Shown here piece after piece: positions 18,831 to 29,399 of a stretch of DNA of 29,981 nucleotides; position 1 is the stretch's first letter; every line of letters begins with the position of its first letter. Under the pieces are notes generated by a model, which worked only from the letters and a program-made list of their open reading frames with translations, did no database searches and was not told the origin of the DNA. The stretch lies in contig JBBHKE010003264.1 of the NCBI GenBank assembly GCA_037447655.1, forward strand, positions 1 to 29,981, given 5' to 3'. The position numbers and the translations under genes are program-made. The stretch comes from Zygnema cylindricum. Lineage: Eukaryota; Streptophyta; Zygnematophyceae; Zygnematales; Zygnemataceae.

Positions 18831-20360
18831 GGAAGAGGAGCTAGAGGAGGTGATAGAGGCGGCCGAGGTGGCGGCCGAGGAGTAGGCCGCGGTGGTGGTC
18901 CAGGTTATGGTAATGCAAATTACTTTGACTATGGTAATGAACCCGGTGATGTTTTTCCGGTTCTTAACCTTACCCTTGATTCGGTGAGTAGTGAAGGAAA
19001 TTTAGAGAAGGAGTGGATTATTGATACGGGGGCATCTCACCATGTTTTCACGGATGCTACCTTGTTTGAAGACATGAGGGAACTTACGGTCCCAAAGTTT
19101 ATTACGGTTGCAAGCGGCCATGTCATTTCGGTTGGAACAGTTGGCACGGTTCCGTTTGATCTTCTTTCATGGGATAATGATGGGAAGGAGAGATCAACGG
19201 AGTATCGTCTTCAAAATACACTTTATATTCCGGACGGTTCGGTCAATTTGTTAAGTGTTCCACAAATACAAAAGAGTGGTGGAAGCTTACTTGCGAGAGG
19301 TGATCAATCTATCAAGATTTGGAATGAGAAGGGGAATGTAATTGGAGAAGGAGTTGTAACGGATGCGAATCATAGTCGGCTCTTATGGAGGAGGCCGAAA
19401 CCTAAAGTTCCCACCGTGGGAATTTCACACCAAATTTCGGAGTTGAAAGGTGATCTTACCTTATGGCATCATCGAATGTGTCACACATCCGAGGTAAGTT
19501 TGAAAAAGATGATTCGTCATTCTTCGGTGAGGGGCTTGGACCTCGCATCCGGTGAGAAGGTGAATGGATGCGGAGGATGTAGGAAAGGACGTCAAAATCG
19601 GAAATCCCATCCGAATAAAGACATCAAGCATCGAGCTCAAAGTCCTTTGGAGGTTGTTCACATTGATCTTTGTGGACATATTAAACCCGAGACAATTGGA
19701 GGTAACAAGTATACTTTGGTGATTGTTGATGACTTCTCCCGGAAGTCATGGGTGTATTTATTGAAAAAGAAATCAGATGCATTTGAAAAATAAAAAGAAT
19801 GGCATGTAATGGCCGAAAGGCAAATTGATAAGAAGCTTAAATCCATTTGTTCGGATAATGGAGGGGAGTTTGTTGTTTTTGAGGGGTATTGTAAGGAGTG
19901 GGGGATAAAGCATCAATTCACGGCGCCTTATTCTCCGGAGTCAAATGGAGTGGCCGAGAGGAAGAATCGTACCTTACAAGAAATGGTCCGTGCAATGGTT
20001 CATAGCTCCGGACGAGAGATGTTTTTGTGGGGAGATGCGATTCTTACGACGAATTATATTTTTAACCGAAGACTCACTTCGGTTTCCGAAAGTAAAACAC
20101 CGGAGGAGTTATGGAGTGGTAGAAAGCCCACGGTTCATCATTTGAGAAATTGGGGATGTCATGCTACGGTTTATGTGGAATCAATCAAGAGGAAGGGGAA
20201 ATTTGCTCCAAGGTGTTGGCTGGGAATTTTTATTGGATATAGTGCGAAGGGGAGTTTATACCGAGCATATGATCCGGCTCGTCACACCGTGGAGGAATCT
20301 CGGAATGTGGATTTTCACGAGGATCTCAAATCCGCCATGAATTTCGTTGGGAAACATATA
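18831..20360 (+). pseudogene. pol: copia protease and integrase, broken
   Basis: The frame is continuous with the zinc-knuckle part. The aspartic-protease active site DTGA is at 19023-19034 (IIDTGASHHVF). A pre-integrase zinc segment, LTLWHHRMCHTSEVSL, is followed by CGGCRKGRQ. Integrase catalytic residues are the Asp in VHIDLCGH (19665-19667), the Asp in SDNGGEF (19854-19856) and the Glu in NGVAERKNRT (19956-19958). The second Asp and Glu are 33 residues apart, two fewer than the usual 35. A TAA at 19791-19793 cuts the core between the first two Asp residues. After GPS-like sequence (CWLGIFIGYS) the frame shifts near 20340-20365. Confidence 0.9.
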
Positions 20361-20368
20361 AAGAAAAT

Positions 20369-21283
20369 TTGGATTTTTATGAGGAGAGTGAAATTGAGAG
20401 TTTTCCGTACATAGGGGATTCGGAATCTGATGTGGAACCGAATGAGAAAACTAAGAAAAAGAATTTGAAGAAATCGATTGAAATTGAATTTGGAAGTAAG
20501 AGTAATGGATCTTTGGATTCCCGAGTGCCTTCGAACATTCGGAAATCTCAAAGCTCTTAATCGAGTTCTAAATCGAGTGAGAAAGAAATTGAAATTGAAT
20601 CCGAGGAAGAGAAAGAGGAAAAGAAGGAGGAGCAAGTTATTAGGAGGAGCTCTCGGATTACAAAGGGGAAGAAACCGGAGAAACTCACTTACAATCGAAA
20701 AGGGGAAAATGCATCGAATTCGCATTATTTTCTTTCCGATGCTAAGGAGACGGAGTTTCTTTTGTAGCAATCACTTACGGAAAATATGACCGGCGACCCT
20801 CAATCTTATGTCGAGGCTAGGAGGTCGGTTGATTGGGAGAGTAAGTGGAAACCGGCGTGGGAGAAAGAATTTAAGTCGGTGGTTGATAATCAAACTTTTG
20901 AGGAAGTGAAATTACCGGAGGGGAAAAAGGCGATTAATGCAAAGTGGGTCTTTAAGACCAAAACTGAAGCTTTGGGTGAAATTATTAAGTACAAGGCGAG
21001 GCTTGTTTGTAAGGGATTCCAAAAACGTGAGTTAAGCGTTCCTATTTGTTGTATGACGATTTATTCTGACAGCATGAGTTCAATGGCTTTGGCGAAAAAT
21101 ACACTGTTTCACAAGAGGACGAAACACATCAGGATCCAATGGCATTTTGTAAGAGATTTGGTTACGGCGAACGAGATTGAATTTTCGTACGTACCAACAA
21201 AAGAGGAGGCGGCTGATTTGTTGACAAAGGCTGCCACACATGATGTGTTTGAGAGGGGGCGACCAAAACTTGGTTTATTTTGA
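20369..21283 (+). pseudogene. pol: copia reverse transcriptase/RNase H remnant, RT core deleted
   Basis: In this frame an acidic then basic linker has stops at 20558-20560 (TAA) and 20765-20767 (TAG). Then comes the start of the RT domain: WESKWKPAWEKEF, AINAKWVFKTK and KYKARLVCKGFQ. Immediately after (about 21025-21045) the protein jumps to the C-terminal half of RNase H (IYSDSMSSMALAKN, RTKHIRIQWHF, ADLLTKA) and ends at TGA 21283. The conserved RT blocks, including the YVDD-type catalytic box, are absent, so several hundred codons have been lost. Any mobility would depend on enzymes supplied by relatives. Confidence 0.9.
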
Positions 21284-21305
21284 GGAGTTTGGCGATTCCG
21301 ACAAT

Positions 21306-21315
21306 AAGAGGGGGA
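21306..21315 (+). other. copia polypurine tract
   Basis: AAGAGGGGGA, one base upstream of the 3' LTR. It is the expected primer for plus-strand DNA synthesis. Confidence 0.85.
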
Positions 21316-21316
21316 T

Positions 21317-22131
21317 TGTTGGGATATTGTCGTTTCGCGGTATTTCCGCGAAGCGTCATATCAACTTTCATTTGTTTGACGCGAAGTGTCGCGTCATCAT
21401 ATAAAAATTACGACGTCGTTTCGCGGCAGTACTTTTGTTGTCCGCGAACGAAATGTTCTATTTCGTTTCGCTTCACTTGTTTGTTTGTTTCGTGCGCATG
21501 TGTTTCAATTTGCGTGTAGGTGTGTTCGTGAAGCGACACGTGTAAAGTCAATGTTTGGAGTTAGACGTTTCGAACGAAGGAAGCGCGTGCGCCTTCATTT
21601 GTGGAATTTTCATTGAAGAGTGCACAGTCAGCTAGGGACAGACTTCGTCGCTACGCTAGTTTTGCTTGTCTTATCTTGTTGTCTCTTTGTGTAGGGTAGC
21701 GAGTATATATAGGCAGCAGTATACATGTGCAGAGTATCCTTGGTTTACCTTTGGATCAATTGAAGAGTAAAGATGTAGATCCTTTGTGATCAGCTAAGAG
21801 AGAGAGGAAGATCGTTAGTGGTCGATTAAGAGAGAGAGAGAAAGATCCTTTGTGGTCAATTCAGAGGTGTTAAGGATCCTTAGTGATCCATTTTGAGAAT
21901 AGAGATGTTAAGGAGTGTAATCACTCTTTGGTGATCTTTTAAGAGTGTAGAGGTTATCTTTGAAGAGAGAAGAAGAAGAGAGAAGAGAGATGATTTAAAG
22001 AGGCTTCGGCCAAGAACACTTATAAATCTTTTTGGCTGAATATTTCTCCTGTCTTTTATGAGCTTCCGCTGTGTAATGATCTATGTTTTGTGAATTATTT
22101 TAAGTGAAACTCTTTTACTTAAGATCCTACA
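21317..22131 (+). repeat. 3' LTR of the copia element
   Basis: 815 bp, collinear with the 5' LTR without length change, with about 20-25 substitutions, many concentrated in the last 250 bp. It starts TGTTGGG (5' copy TGTTTGG) and ends CCTACA. The same hairpins, TATA box and ~33-bp GATC-rich repeats are present. Confidence 0.97.
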
Positions 22132-22163
22132 AAAGAAGCTTGGGCCTTCGGACATGCCTTTCT

Positions 22164-22355
<192 letters not shown>

Positions 22356-22506
22356 GAAGCATATAATAAACTAGACCCACAGAATCTCAAGGGCAGGGCA
22401 AAGAACCCTAGATGCAACTGCGAAAAAATAATTATCGTCGTATATTTCTGTCTCCCCTTTTCTCTACTCAAAATGGACAGCTAAAAATAGGGATCAGGGG
22501 CTTTGT

Positions 22507-22935
22507 GACCCCCCCTTCCCCATCCGCCTCTTCTCTCCCCTCCCCTCCCCCCAATTACAAACAAAACTTCCCAAAATCCCCCTAAAAACTTCTTCAAGTT
22601 TTTTTCCAAATGCGCCAAATTCGTCCATCTCCACCCAAACCACGCTTCCTCCCCCCGCTGAACTAATCCCCCCTTCCTTCTCCTCCCCCTCCTAAAGCTA
22701 TCCCCCCCTTTGTCTCCAACAAGAAATCTAGCTCCTCTTCCTCCTCTCCCCCCACATCTCATCCCTTCCCTCCCTCCCTTCTCCCCCTTCCCTGCTCGTC
22801 TGACCCTGCCACTGCTTGTTCTTGCAGAATCCCCTTTCTTCCCTTCCCCCCTTCCCCCTTCCCTCTTCTCCACCTCCTCTCCCTTCTCTCCCTTCTCCCC
22901 CTCTTCCCCTCTCCCTCCACCCCCCTCCCCCCCTG
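22507..22935. repeat. C-rich (pyrimidine) low-complexity block
   Basis: Dense runs of C4-C8 separated by T, for example CTTCCCCCCTTCCCCCTTCC. The minus strand is correspondingly G-rich. Apparent Pro/Ser/Leu or Gly/Arg/Glu frames are composition artefacts. Confidence 0.85.
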
Positions 22936-23110
22936 CTGGTCGAAGCTGTGTGGTCCACCTCTGTGCAGATGGAAGACAGGCTCCGTCCACTTCCGTACTG
23001 TACCTTTTTATTGCAGCACATTGTCCGTACAATGACTGTACGGCAAGGAAGGACGTCACACAGGCAATCGTGAAAAAAAAACTCCTTTGGAGCTTTTTAT
23101 TTTCTGCTTA

Positions 23111-23190
23111 TGGGTGGGGGGGGAGGGGAAGGGGGGGGAGGGGAGGGGGGGGAGGGGAGGGAGGGGTGGGGAAGGGGGGAGGGAAGGGGG
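23111..23190. repeat. G-rich block with quadruplex potential
   Basis: Plus-strand runs of G4-G8 separated by A, GGA or T over about 80 bp. It easily satisfies four G3+ tracts with short loops, so it could form G-quadruplex DNA. The sense of strand asymmetry is opposite to the block at 22507-22935. Confidence 0.85.
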
Positions 23191-23199
23191 ACAGGGATA

Positions 23200-23645
23200 G
23201 AGGTTTTGCTTCGATGCCATTCGACACCGCCACCGACCACCCCGCTGGTCTTTCAGTACACTCGCACTTTATGTTTGGGGTTTTTCGTGCGCACTCTTCG
23301 GCCAGAGAGTGCCGCACGGCCAATGAACGTACGGCGGCAGCGGCGTCGTATTCGCCGTTCGCGTAACGACAAGCATGTGTACGGCAGGGAGCTTGACACG
23401 AAAGGTCAACGAGAAAATGAAAAATTGAAAAGAAATGAGAAAAAAGGAGAGGAAAAGAGAGGAAAAAAAGTCAAAGACGCGTTGAAATGTCAAAACGAGT
23501 CAAAGATAACTTCGTCAGTTCGACCGCGGCCCGCATCTGAAGGCCCATTCGGACTAAAATTCGTCGTCGAATTTCTGACGCGTGCGGGCTAGCCGCCAGC
23601 CTGCGTAGGTACGGTACTGTACTGTACAGTACTGTATCGGACGCT
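23200..23645. other. GC-rich tract, no gene supported
   Basis: Several overlapping frames but no recognisable product. The tract ends in a GTAC-rich palindromic stretch (perfect GTACTGTACAGTAC near 23620) next to the MITE at 23647. Confidence 0.4.
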
Positions 23646-23646
23646 A

Positions 23647-23863
23647 CACCGTGAATCGCTATTAGTGTTAATTTTTTTCTCGTCTCTTAAAACATCTTTT
23701 CTCCGTACACACTTGTCGGATTGTGGATCTGACGGTTGAGATTGAAAGGTGAGATTCTCAGCTTTCGATTGGCGGTCTCATATTGAAAATCGGACAGGTG
23801 TGTACGGATAAAAGATGTTTTAAGTGGCGAAAATATTGTTAACCCTAATAGCGATACACGATG
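23647..23863. mobile_element. TA-flanked foldback MITE, copy D (217 bp)
   Basis: The left end CACCGTGAATCGCTATTAG and right-end complement CATCGTGTATCGCTATTAG match at 22 of 25, with TA at 23645-23646 and 23864-23865. The inverted arms extend almost to the centre: TTAAAACATCTTTT and CCGTACACACTTGTC pair with AGGTGTGTACGG and AAAAGATGTTTTAA. A transcript would fold into one long hairpin. Confidence 0.9.
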
Positions 23864-23865
23864 TA

Positions 23866-24858
23866 ATGTACTTTAATGTGCTGTTCCGCGTGCAAGAGTA
23901 CTCAAAAACGTTTTCGTTTTCGTGTTTTTTATTTCTTCGTTTTTCTCGTTTTATTATCCGTTTCTTGAGCAAATTAGCCAGGCAGTCTTTGTACAACTGT
24001 AAAGTACTGGCAGCTGGTTTTTTTTTTTTTCCTTTTTTTTTTTTACTACTGGCTATGGAAGTACGGCCTCATTTGTGAAGAATGGCGAAAATAAATTAGG
24101 GTTTCGTCTGACGGTTTTTGGCTTTTTGTACCGGAACAAAGAATTTGTTATTTTGACATCCTTTTTTTGTTTGGAAGGAAACATGCTCATGAGACTTTTA
24201 ACTTTTGCGTATTTATACTTTCTGGACATTTCACTGGAGTAACACCCTACTTTTGTCGCCATCTGCTCTTCTGTTATTTTCCTTTTGTCTACACTTTAGC
24301 GTGACGTGTCTCCTACGATCAGACGTGGCTGACGCCTACTCTTTGCAGCATTTGCAGAATGTCTCTTGATCCAGGTAACTGGCTGGCAATAACGTTTGAC
24401 TTTCCGGCAACAATTGCTGACGGCCGTTTAGTTTTTGCAGGTCACTTGCAGGGGAAGCAATTTTGCACATTCCAATAATTGTGTGAAATATTTCTGTTTT
24501 CCTGAAGCTAACACTATTTTCTTAAATTATAGGAATGTGGAGATGACAGTTAAATCAGGTGTTAAAGTCACCACAAAATTAAATCATGTCAAGCTTTTTC
24601 AGATTTTATGTTGTTTCATTGTGTTTCAATTCATTTTAATTCATAACATATCAGTTTAACGCGTTCCTATTTGAATAAGTTATTTTCAAGTTAACTTTCT
24701 ACATGTCGTTTTATTTGGTTTCATTAAATGAAGTTATTTTCTTTTGTTTCTCTGATTTAAAAATGAGTAACAAGGTGAAAGCTGCTTTCAAGCAAAAGAT
24801 TGAGTGTTAACGATTCGAATGGCTACTGCATTACCGTAGTTAGAAAAATTTCACAAAC
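23866..24858. other. no gene supported
   Basis: Poly-T runs at 24019-24044. A tiny putative exon of 26 bp between TTTGCAG and GTAACT (24348-24373) was considered but has no support. The rest shows no domain or RNA structure. Confidence 0.4.
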
Positions 24859-24860
24859 TA

Positions 24861-25076
24861 CATGATGTATTGCTATTAGTGTAGATGCTTTTCCGGTCTA
24901 TAACTTTGTTTTTCTCCGTGCACACTTGTCTGATTATTTAATCCGAAGGTTGTTTTGGAAAGGTGAGATTCCTACTTTCCCATTGATGGTCTTCAAATGA
25001 AAACTGGACCTGGGTGCATACAGAAAGCTAATTTAAATGGCAAAAAAAACATTAACCCTAATAGGGATGCACGGTG
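24861..25076. mobile_element. TA-flanked MITE, copy E (216 bp)
   Basis: The left end CATGATGTATTGCTATTAG and right-end complement CACCGTGCATCCCTATTAG, with TA at 24859-24860 and 25077-25078. The interior shares TTTTCTCCGTGCACACTTGTC and AAAGGTGAGATTC with copies C and D. More decayed than D. Confidence 0.8.
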
Positions 25077-25078
25077 TA

Positions 25079-25820
25079 CCGCAGAAGACGTAATTCCGTC
25101 AATCGGAAATATATATTTTTTGTGTGTTCTGAAAGCAAACCTTTTATTTTTGCTGCTTGTCACTGATTTTATCTGCCCAAAATTGCCAGAATGATAAATC
25201 ATGACCAGTGTTTAACATTTCTGCTCAACATTATTTGTGTTGAGCTTTACCATATTTACGAGCACACTAGTCATCAACTGAGCCTACCTTGTAGTTTTTG
25301 AGGTCAATTAGGAAAAAATAAATTGTGCAGAACATATTGAGTTATAATGGAGCACATTTGAGATTTACTGACATTACTTGGGCGTCAATGTCAAATCAAC
25401 GGTAAACTTGTGTGAAAAATCTACATTCTTGGTGGTAATTGGTGTACTAGATTGGTCTGATCCACACTAGGCCTTCTTTCCCTTCACTTTTAACCGCAGA
25501 TAATTGTTTGCGTGTATTATCTCAAATTTTTAATTTTAATCGCTCTTACAAAAATGAAATGTGTCTATATTTTAATTGCAAACTGTCATTTCCGTTAAAT
25601 TCAGTTCAGTTTTGTTTTGTGTGACAATACTCTAGTGAAGTCACGTATGCTGACCGTTGAATTTTCTTCTCCTTCGTTTGCATATTGAATACAAGAAATG
25701 CACAAATAGTCTGATCAAATTGCTTAACCATGTTTCTTTTTGCAATAATCATTCTCCTTTTTAAGTTCTTAAAATTGTTCTCATTTGCTCTTTTTTCTCT
25801 TTTCCTTTTTCCATTTTCAG
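25079..25820. other. intron or upstream region of the kinase gene
   Basis: T-rich, no domain found. It ends with a polypyrimidine tract and TTCCATTTTCAG, the acceptor of the first kinase exon. The previous exon of the gene was not identified with confidence in this window. Confidence 0.5.
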
Positions 25821-26035
25821 TTTTGCCTCCTCCTTCTCCTTCTCGTCCTAAATCTTCTGTTCTGCCCATCTTTCATGAGCTCCGCAAAGACCAGATTGAA
25901 GCTGCCACAAACAATTTTGACTGCAAACTTGGAGAAGGATCTTTTGGAGAAGTCTTTCAAGGAGAGTTGGATGGTCATAAAGTTGCAGTGAAACGCCTCA
26001 ACTGGACACCATATTACCGTACAAATGCTTTTTAT
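25821..26035 (+). CDS. receptor-like kinase, exon with ATP-binding lobe
   Basis: Acceptor TTTTCAG at 25814-25820, donor TTTAT|GTATGT at 26035/26036. It needs one base from the previous exon, then gives 71 codons and ends on a codon boundary. A proline/serine-rich juxtamembrane part (LPPPSPSRPKSS) leads to FHELRKDQIEAATNNF, the classic entry of plant receptor-like kinase domains. The glycine loop LGEGSFGEVFQGEL and the VAVK lysine of kinase subdomain II follow. This part is fully consistent with a nucleotide-binding N-lobe. No transmembrane segment is encoded here, so the receptor part must lie in earlier exons. Later exons show that the catalytic Asp is replaced. Confidence 0.88.
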
Positions 26036-26490
26036 GTATGTGTTTTCTCAAAGCTAAAGAGGAGGAAAGGTGTATTGAGAGAAAAGAAAGGCTTGAAAAT
26101 GTTTAAGATATTTGAAGGAAAACTGAAGGGAAGAAAATAAGGACGAAGAGGGACCGTCATATGGCTCTGCAAAATATGTGTGCTTAATTTAGATTACGAG
26201 TCTTGTAAGGATAGGTGTAGAGATAGGAGAGGCGAGGGACAGGAAGGAATGGAGGAAGAGAAGAGGAAAGCAAAGAGAGAGGAAAGAGGGAAAGGGAGGA
26301 GGGGAAGCAGATATCCATTCATGAGAAGACTTTGCAAAAAAGGGAGGGAGAGACGGTTTGGGTGACCTTTCTTCCAAAAACCTTACTTTTTGGGGGATAG
26401 GGAGTCCTTATTGGATTTAACACAACCCGGTCACCCAAATGTCTATTTTTGTTTGAAGCTGATAATTTTCTGTCCATTTTGACATTTCAG
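26036..26490 (+). other. kinase intron 1 (455 bp) with a GA-rich tract
   Basis: GTATGT...TTTCAG. A purine-rich stretch lies at 26203-26356. The plus frame reading into it from the exon (to 26140) is intron read-through. Confidence 0.8.
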
Positions 26491-26638
26491 ACGGATATTT
26501 TGAAGATGAAGGATTTCCACCACCCCAATATCGTGCCACTCCTTGGATACTACTCTCTGAAGGAAGAGGAAGAGTCGGAGAGTTGCTTGGTCCATGAACA
26601 TGTTTCACGTGGTTCTCTCTCCCACTTGCTTCACGAAA
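26491..26638 (+). CDS. receptor-like kinase, exon with helix C and hinge
   Basis: Acceptor GACATTTCAG at 26481-26490. Phase 0 entry continues exactly from the previous exon: NAFY|TDILKMKDF. The HHPNIVPLLGYY strand follows, then a Glu/Ser-rich insert (KEEEESES) where most relatives have a short turn, then CLVHEHVSRGSLSHLLHE at the hinge. The position of the helix C glutamate appears to be Asp (TDILKM). I place the donor at GAAA|GTGTGT (26638/26639) because the one leftover base joins the next exon in frame (A|GT, Ser). GTGTAC two bases later would break the frame. Confidence 0.88.
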
Positions 26639-26968
26639 GTGTGTACATGAGCCCGAACCTCTCTCTCCCTCTCTTTCTGTCGTTTTTGTTCTCTCTCTCT
26701 CTCTCTCTCTCTCCTCTTCCTCTTCCTCTTCCTCTTCTGTCTCTCCTCTTTTGCTGTCAAGATCTTAGATTCGTGAACCATCTTTCTTGGACCTGGGGTT
26801 GAAAGGTTGCCGGGCTATGACAAGCACTCTCATGAATACGTCTCACTTGCCGCACCCCTCTCCCTCCCCTTCTCCTTCCCGTCATGGCCCCGATCTCTGT
26901 AACAAGAAAGAATGACATGATGGAAATCAGGAGCTTTAAAATCAAGCAATGCCCGCAATATGGAACTA

Positions 26969-27165
26969 CAAAGCCCATCGTTATTAGAGTTAGTGCAGTA
27001 TTGCGTTAACACTATATTACAATTAAATACACCAAATCATGTTTTGCCACGTGGCTCATTATGGGACATATAACCGAACAATATTGTTACCACTAATTTA
27101 TGAGTTTAGGTCAAAAACACACTCACTCGAATTAGAGTGATTAACGCTAAAAGCGATGGGCAGTG
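26969..27165. mobile_element. TA-flanked MITE, copy F (197 bp), in kinase intron 2
   Basis: The left end CAAAGCCCATCGTTATTAG and right-end complement CACTGCCCATCGCTTTTAG agree at about 19 of 24, with TA at 26967-26968 and 27166-27167. The length matches copies A, D and E. Confidence 0.7.
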
Positions 27166-27433
27166 TACTGTAAGAATTGACCACAATTCTCGGTCCAGTA
27201 ATGAAGGTGATGACATTACTACATTGACCTACCTCATTATAGACGGAAAAAAGGTTAAAATTGATTAGCTGACAATATTAAAAAGAGAAACAAAACACAC
27301 TCTCTGGCACCTGGAACAGCCATGGTCCAAACATTGGTGGTGACACAAAGAGTTTATTATTTTTAACACCAGTGTCTCTGGCCCATGAAGTCAGCTGTTA
27401 CAGTATTCGCAAGCATGTGACCTTTTGGTTATA

Positions 27434-27784
27434 CATCGGCCATCGCTTTTCGAGTCAGTGAATTATTAGTGTTAACACTAAATGAAAATTAACTACACTG
27501 AATTATGTTTCTCCTTTTGGTTGTCAGAAGTCATGAAGCTATGGCAATGGGACATTGTGTGTATTACCATTAGCTACACTGTAAAATCAGTATTAGCGTT
27601 AATACCGTTAATTTCATCCCGGTTTTTCTGCCCTCTGAACGGGAAATGGCCTTCTAATGCTAATTGTATTTTTCTTAACGCGCAGTTTCCAACCGCCCAA
27701 GTCATTTCTACTGGAAGTAATATTATTAACACTAAAACAGCCCTCATACTAATTATTTTTCAACTCCAATAGTGGTTCATGGTG
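27434..27784. mobile_element. possible degenerate TA-MITE, copy G
   Basis: The left end CATCGGCCATCGCTTTT after TA (27432-27433), and the right-end complement CACCATGAACCACTATTGG, followed by TG instead of TA. Terminal similarity is only about half. Internal TTAACACTAA words resemble the family. Weak call. Confidence 0.3.
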
Positions 27785-28647
27785 TGGGTTCAACAGACTG
27801 TTCGTTTAATTTATGATTCTTCTTTTTCGAAAAGAAGGAGAACTGGGATAAGTTGATTGACAACACTGACATTATTTCAAGTTCCTTTCTGAAATAATTT
27901 TTATGTCGTAATTTTTCAGTGGTTGTGGTTAAGTTACTTTTGTGTTTGTCTAAAGGATGAATGCAACAAGCTTATCACCCTGAAGCTGGAGATGATGGTT
28001 TGTTTGAAGCACCTTTCTCGATAAATAAACTCGTGATAAGGAAAAAGGGAAGAAGCTCGTACGAATCTCTGACATTATGAATGAGTGTCAACGTCTGACT
28101 TACGAGATGAATGTCTTTCTCCTATCATGGGAAAGGACATTGAACAAGCCCTTAGAGAATTCACTCACTGGAAAGGAATTTCTTTATTCTTTCCAATAGG
28201 TTCTTGTGATACGAAGACTTGCACTTTCTTCTAACATTTTCCGAAATTGACGGATCCAGAGTGGTTTTCTCTATTTTAGGGATCATAATGAGGTAACCAC
28301 GTGGATAGTACGGCGTTGAAGTCCATTTCGACCTTTCACTGTGTTTTTTTATGCTCGTTAGTTTGTTTACATAGCAATCAAACAAGTGAAAGCCTGACTG
28401 GTTTTCTCCTAAATCACTATCGTGAAGAACATTTTTGCACATTTAGCAATATACTTGGAAAGGCAAATTTTGTCAACATATGCTAGTAATGTCATTTTTG
28501 GTTTACGATTTTATATGGAAGAAAGTTCTGTGGTACAACTGTAGATGTCAGGAGTTTATATTTTAACGTCTGCTTACGAGGTAGACTGAAGTGGAGTTGG
28601 ATCTATATGGTTAATCTTATGATCATAGCACACTCTGTTAAGGGTTA

Positions 28648-28890
28648 GTGGATGGTTTGCTCAGGAAATTAATTTTGCTTGTCGGATTTTTTGATAAATT
28701 CCTCTTAAGGCTTGACAATTTGCTCCCAAAATTGTCTTTTTCTAATATCTTTGTGGATGATTTGCGACAAGATTTGTATTTGTTGAATAGGTTTTTTGAT
28801 AATATGCCCTCATCCTTGGAATCTTATAATCTACTTGTTGATGATTTGCTCCAAGTTTTGAGTTTGTATATTATTTGTGGATAATGTGTT
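28648..28890 (+). repeat. imperfect repeat with GATGATTTGCTCC-like core
   Basis: GGATGGTTTGCTC, GACAATTTGCTCCCAA, GGATGATTTGCGACAAG and TGATGATTTGCTCCAAG occur about 65-105 bp apart. The frame stays open for 78 codons as repeated D(D/N/G)LL.KL segments. It lies in kinase intron 2. I regard it as a decayed minisatellite and not a gene. Confidence 0.5.
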
Positions 28891-29399
28891 TTAAGAATTG
28901 GATATGTTTATGTCTAGTTTTGAAGTTGTTATGGGTGATTTAGCCATTCAACAGGGCACTCTACATGTTGTCTGACAACTTTGTCGGAAACAACTAATTA
29001 CAAAAAAACCCCAAAATAAGCTTGGAAATTTTCAGTACAAAATGTATGAACTCTAGGAGGGTTAACACCACTTTGTTGCTTTTCTTAGGATCGACTGGTT
29101 GGCTTTATAAACTAGTGTGGGCAGACAGTTCTATGGTCATGGTCCTGGATTTCTGCGATCTACTATTGACCAAACTAGTTAAAAAAATGTATCTAAAACC
29201 TATATTCTTTTGCACACTTTGTCGAGATATACTTTTTCTCTCAAAAACTTGAGAGGGGATCTTTCATTGACCTTTTCCTCTTCAACTTGACCCTGTTCGA
29301 TTGGTGACATTTTATTTTACTTGGGCAAATTGAAGGACATAAACTGCGGATTAAAGTTTGAGCCTGCCTCTATTCTCCCTATTCGTTCTTTTTTTACAG

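Larger units (their letters stand above)
16786..22136 (+). mobile_element. Ty1/copia LTR retrotransposon with target duplication, defective
   Basis: The element proper is 16791-22131 (5341 bp). A perfect 5-bp duplication, AAAGA, occurs at 16786-16790 and 22132-22136. The LTRs are both 815 bp, start TGTT and end TACA. Domain order is gag, protease, integrase, reverse transcriptase, RNase H, which defines copia. The internal region has two frameshifts and four in-frame stops, and the reverse-transcriptase core is missing. LTRs differ at about 20-25 positions by eye (about 97% identity), so the insertion is fairly recent although the coding part is dead. Confidence 0.97.
26639..29399 (+). other. 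kinase intron 2 (2761 bp), MITE- and repeat-filled
   Basis: GTGTGT...TTTTTTACAG. It contains a CT microsatellite (26694-26712 and flanks), MITE copy F, a degenerate possible MITE G and the repeat at 28648. Short open frames inside have no domains. No nested host gene is seen. Confidence 0.75.

Noticed and set aside
22481-23592. Several long frames of 97-218 codons on both strands
   Set aside because: They are Pro/Ser/Leu or Gly/Arg/Glu translations of the C-rich and G-rich blocks.
24348-24373. 26-bp microexon between TTTGCAG and GTAACT upstream of the kinase
   Set aside because: The length does not give the phase needed by the exon at 25821, and short AG...GT pairs are common by chance.
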